From Epinephelus fuscoguttatus (lineage: Eukaryota; Chordata; Actinopteri; Perciformes; Serranidae): a DNA stretch of 64,000 bases. Position 1 is the stretch's first letter. Each line of letters starts with the position of its first letter. The notes under the pieces were generated by a model. It was not told the origin of the DNA, ran no database searches, and was given only the letters and a program-made list of their open reading frames with translations. Where the stretch lies: contig NC_064759.1 in the NCBI RefSeq assembly GCF_011397635.1, positions 15,768,428 to 15,832,427 of the forward strand, read 5' to 3'. The translations under genes were made by a program, and so were the position numbers. This document shows positions 63,001 through 64,000 of the stretch, piece by piece.

Positions 63001-63856
63001 GCTTCACAGGTGAACGTGACTGAAAACCAGAGGTGACATTATGGCACCTTTTTTTTTAGGTAGGCCATATCAGATATAGAAATTTCATCAATGATATTTT
63101 TCTAGTAATATACAAATATCTCACCACTTACGCCCCCAGTAAGAGTGTAAAATGGTTCATTACAGTGATACTGCACAACAGAATGGTACTGATTCTGAGA
63201 GCCAGACAGGTAGGTCACCCCTCCATTCAGCAGAGGTTCAGGTTCTCCACAATCAATTACTGCAGATGAACAAAACAAGGACATGTTAATATTTTGCCAG
63301 TTAAAGAACAAAACATCCTACCATCATCAGTTTGTATCCTTGGTCACAAGACACATAGATATAGTTACATTAACAAAACACGTGTCTCTCTCTGTTCACC
63401 CCTCACCATGTGTGCTGTAGTCCAGGCTCCAGCCACGACTCAGGCCTTCAGCATCAGTGTGGTAGTCCAGTCTGACAGTGTTAGAGTTTGTAGCTATCAG
63501 ACCTGGACTCTTTCCACCACACAGTTTCATGGGCTCTCTGCCTGGAGTGGTCACCTACGAGGGGAGGAGTAGTAGAAAGTTAAGTGATGTAAACTGAGGC
63601 AGAGTCGCCTTTTTTATTGCCTTTGTTTTAAGGATACCATTTGCCAATACCTGCAGCCAGTGATGAAGACACCTGGGACCTTGCTCAGTGTCCGTGCTAT
63701 CTATGTGGAAGTTGTCAGTGAAGTTGAGAGTGATTGTGAAGCTGGGCTCCACAGAGATGATGTACTTGCAGGACAGAAAAGGAGGTGAGGGGTGAGGGTA
63801 TGCTGGACTAGCCAGGTGTCCTTCAGGCTTGTCGTATATACAACCACCACAGGATG
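60023..63856 (-). CDS. C1r/C1s/MASP-like protein, copy 3 (5' part outside the window), altered activation site
   Basis: Seven minus-strand exons are visible: 63856-63651 and 63554-63407 (CUB2), 63259-63125 and 63019-62948 (CCP), 62860-62655, 60812-60598 and 60389-60023 (protease, stop). The first visible exon starts in phase 1 after an acceptor, so signal, CUB1 and EGF exons should lie beyond 64000. The protease domain has TAAH, NSDIALIK, Asp189 and GDSGGP; the serine codon AGT is at 60178-60176. The activation site reads YQR|SIASSEG instead of the usual Arg|Ile-Val-Gly-Gly. The new N-terminus needed for the Ile16-Asp194 salt bridge is therefore missing, and normal zymogen activation is doubtful. 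The intron between protease exons 1 and 2 is 1.84 kb, against 81 and 91 bp in copies 1 and 2. Confidence 0.82.
60820..62650. other. Enlarged intron inside the protease domain of copy 3
   Basis: This 1.84-kb intron sits where copies 1 and 2 have under 100 bp. The extra DNA is unrelated to the other copies. I see no recognisable coding domain in it; parts such as 61540-61690 may be worn repeat. Its ends could not be matched as a transposon by eye. Confidence 0.5.
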
Positions 63857-64000
63857 CTGAACAATGGGCAAAACCAAGTATTATAGTAGCAAGAAAATAT
63901 AAATCAGTAATTCTGCTCAAAATGAAGATTTTCTTTTACACAGACTCAGCAGCATTAATGCCACAGTATGACGAACTATAAGGTGCAGGCATGCATTCAC

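Noticed and set aside
63857-63920. A signal-peptide-like reading directly before the CUB2 exon of copy 3 (LYFLATIILGFAHC followed by SA)
   Set aside because: It would need a TTG start; there is no ATG in that frame before an upstream stop, and the segment occupies the place of the intron end in copy 1. It is more likely intron sequence before the acceptor.

Overview
The window is vertebrate nuclear DNA and almost certainly comes from a percomorph-type teleost. Its genes are split by GT-AG introns, the intergenic DNA carries many short fish-type hAT-like MITEs, tRNA-headed SINEs and 5'-truncated LINE tails, and the proteins read like fish orthologues. The gene set matches the human 12p13 neighbourhood (PLEKHG6, LAG3, MRPL51, VAMP1, TAPBPL, C1R/C1S), which supports several of the gene names.

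Layout from left to right. (1) 1198-13389, plus strand: the 3' part of a PLEKHG6-type RhoGEF (end of DH, PH, long disordered tail); its 5' exons lie outside. Its 5-kb last intron is full of repeats. (2) 14106-16733, minus: complete lag3, tail-to-tail with plekhg6, with poly(A) signals a few tens of bases apart. (3) 16.7-21.9 kb: intergenic DNA with LINE tails and microsatellites. (4) 22287-24992, plus: mrpl51. (5) 25-30 kb: intergenic DNA with DNA-transposon, LINE and SINE remains. (6) 30599-34728, plus: vamp1 with a long 3'UTR. (7) 39557-47337, minus: tapbpl. Both of its Ig domains are cut by introns, and the intron inside the IgC1 domain is filled by about 3 kb of an AT-rich minisatellite. 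(8) 48992 to the right edge, minus: a tandem array of three C1r/C1s/MASP-like modular protease genes; the third runs off the window.

Together the locus holds an inhibitory T-cell receptor for MHC II (LAG3), an MHC I peptide editor (TAPBPL) and complement-type proteases, among housekeeping (mrpl51) and synaptic or exocytic (vamp1) genes.

The most interesting part is the complement-like array. All three copies lack the first CCP module, and their protease domain is spread over three exons. Copies 1 and 2 have glycine instead of the catalytic serine. Copy 3 keeps the serine but has lost the usual Ile-Val-Gly-Gly activation N-terminus. Copy 2 has also lost EGF and CUB2 in frame. Copies 1 and 3 are nearly identical over CUB2/CCP, including introns, but clearly diverged in the protease domain, which suggests gene conversion. 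The cluster looks like a lineage of complement-derived pseudoproteases. All coordinates were read by hand from splice signals and should be taken as good to about one or two bases.
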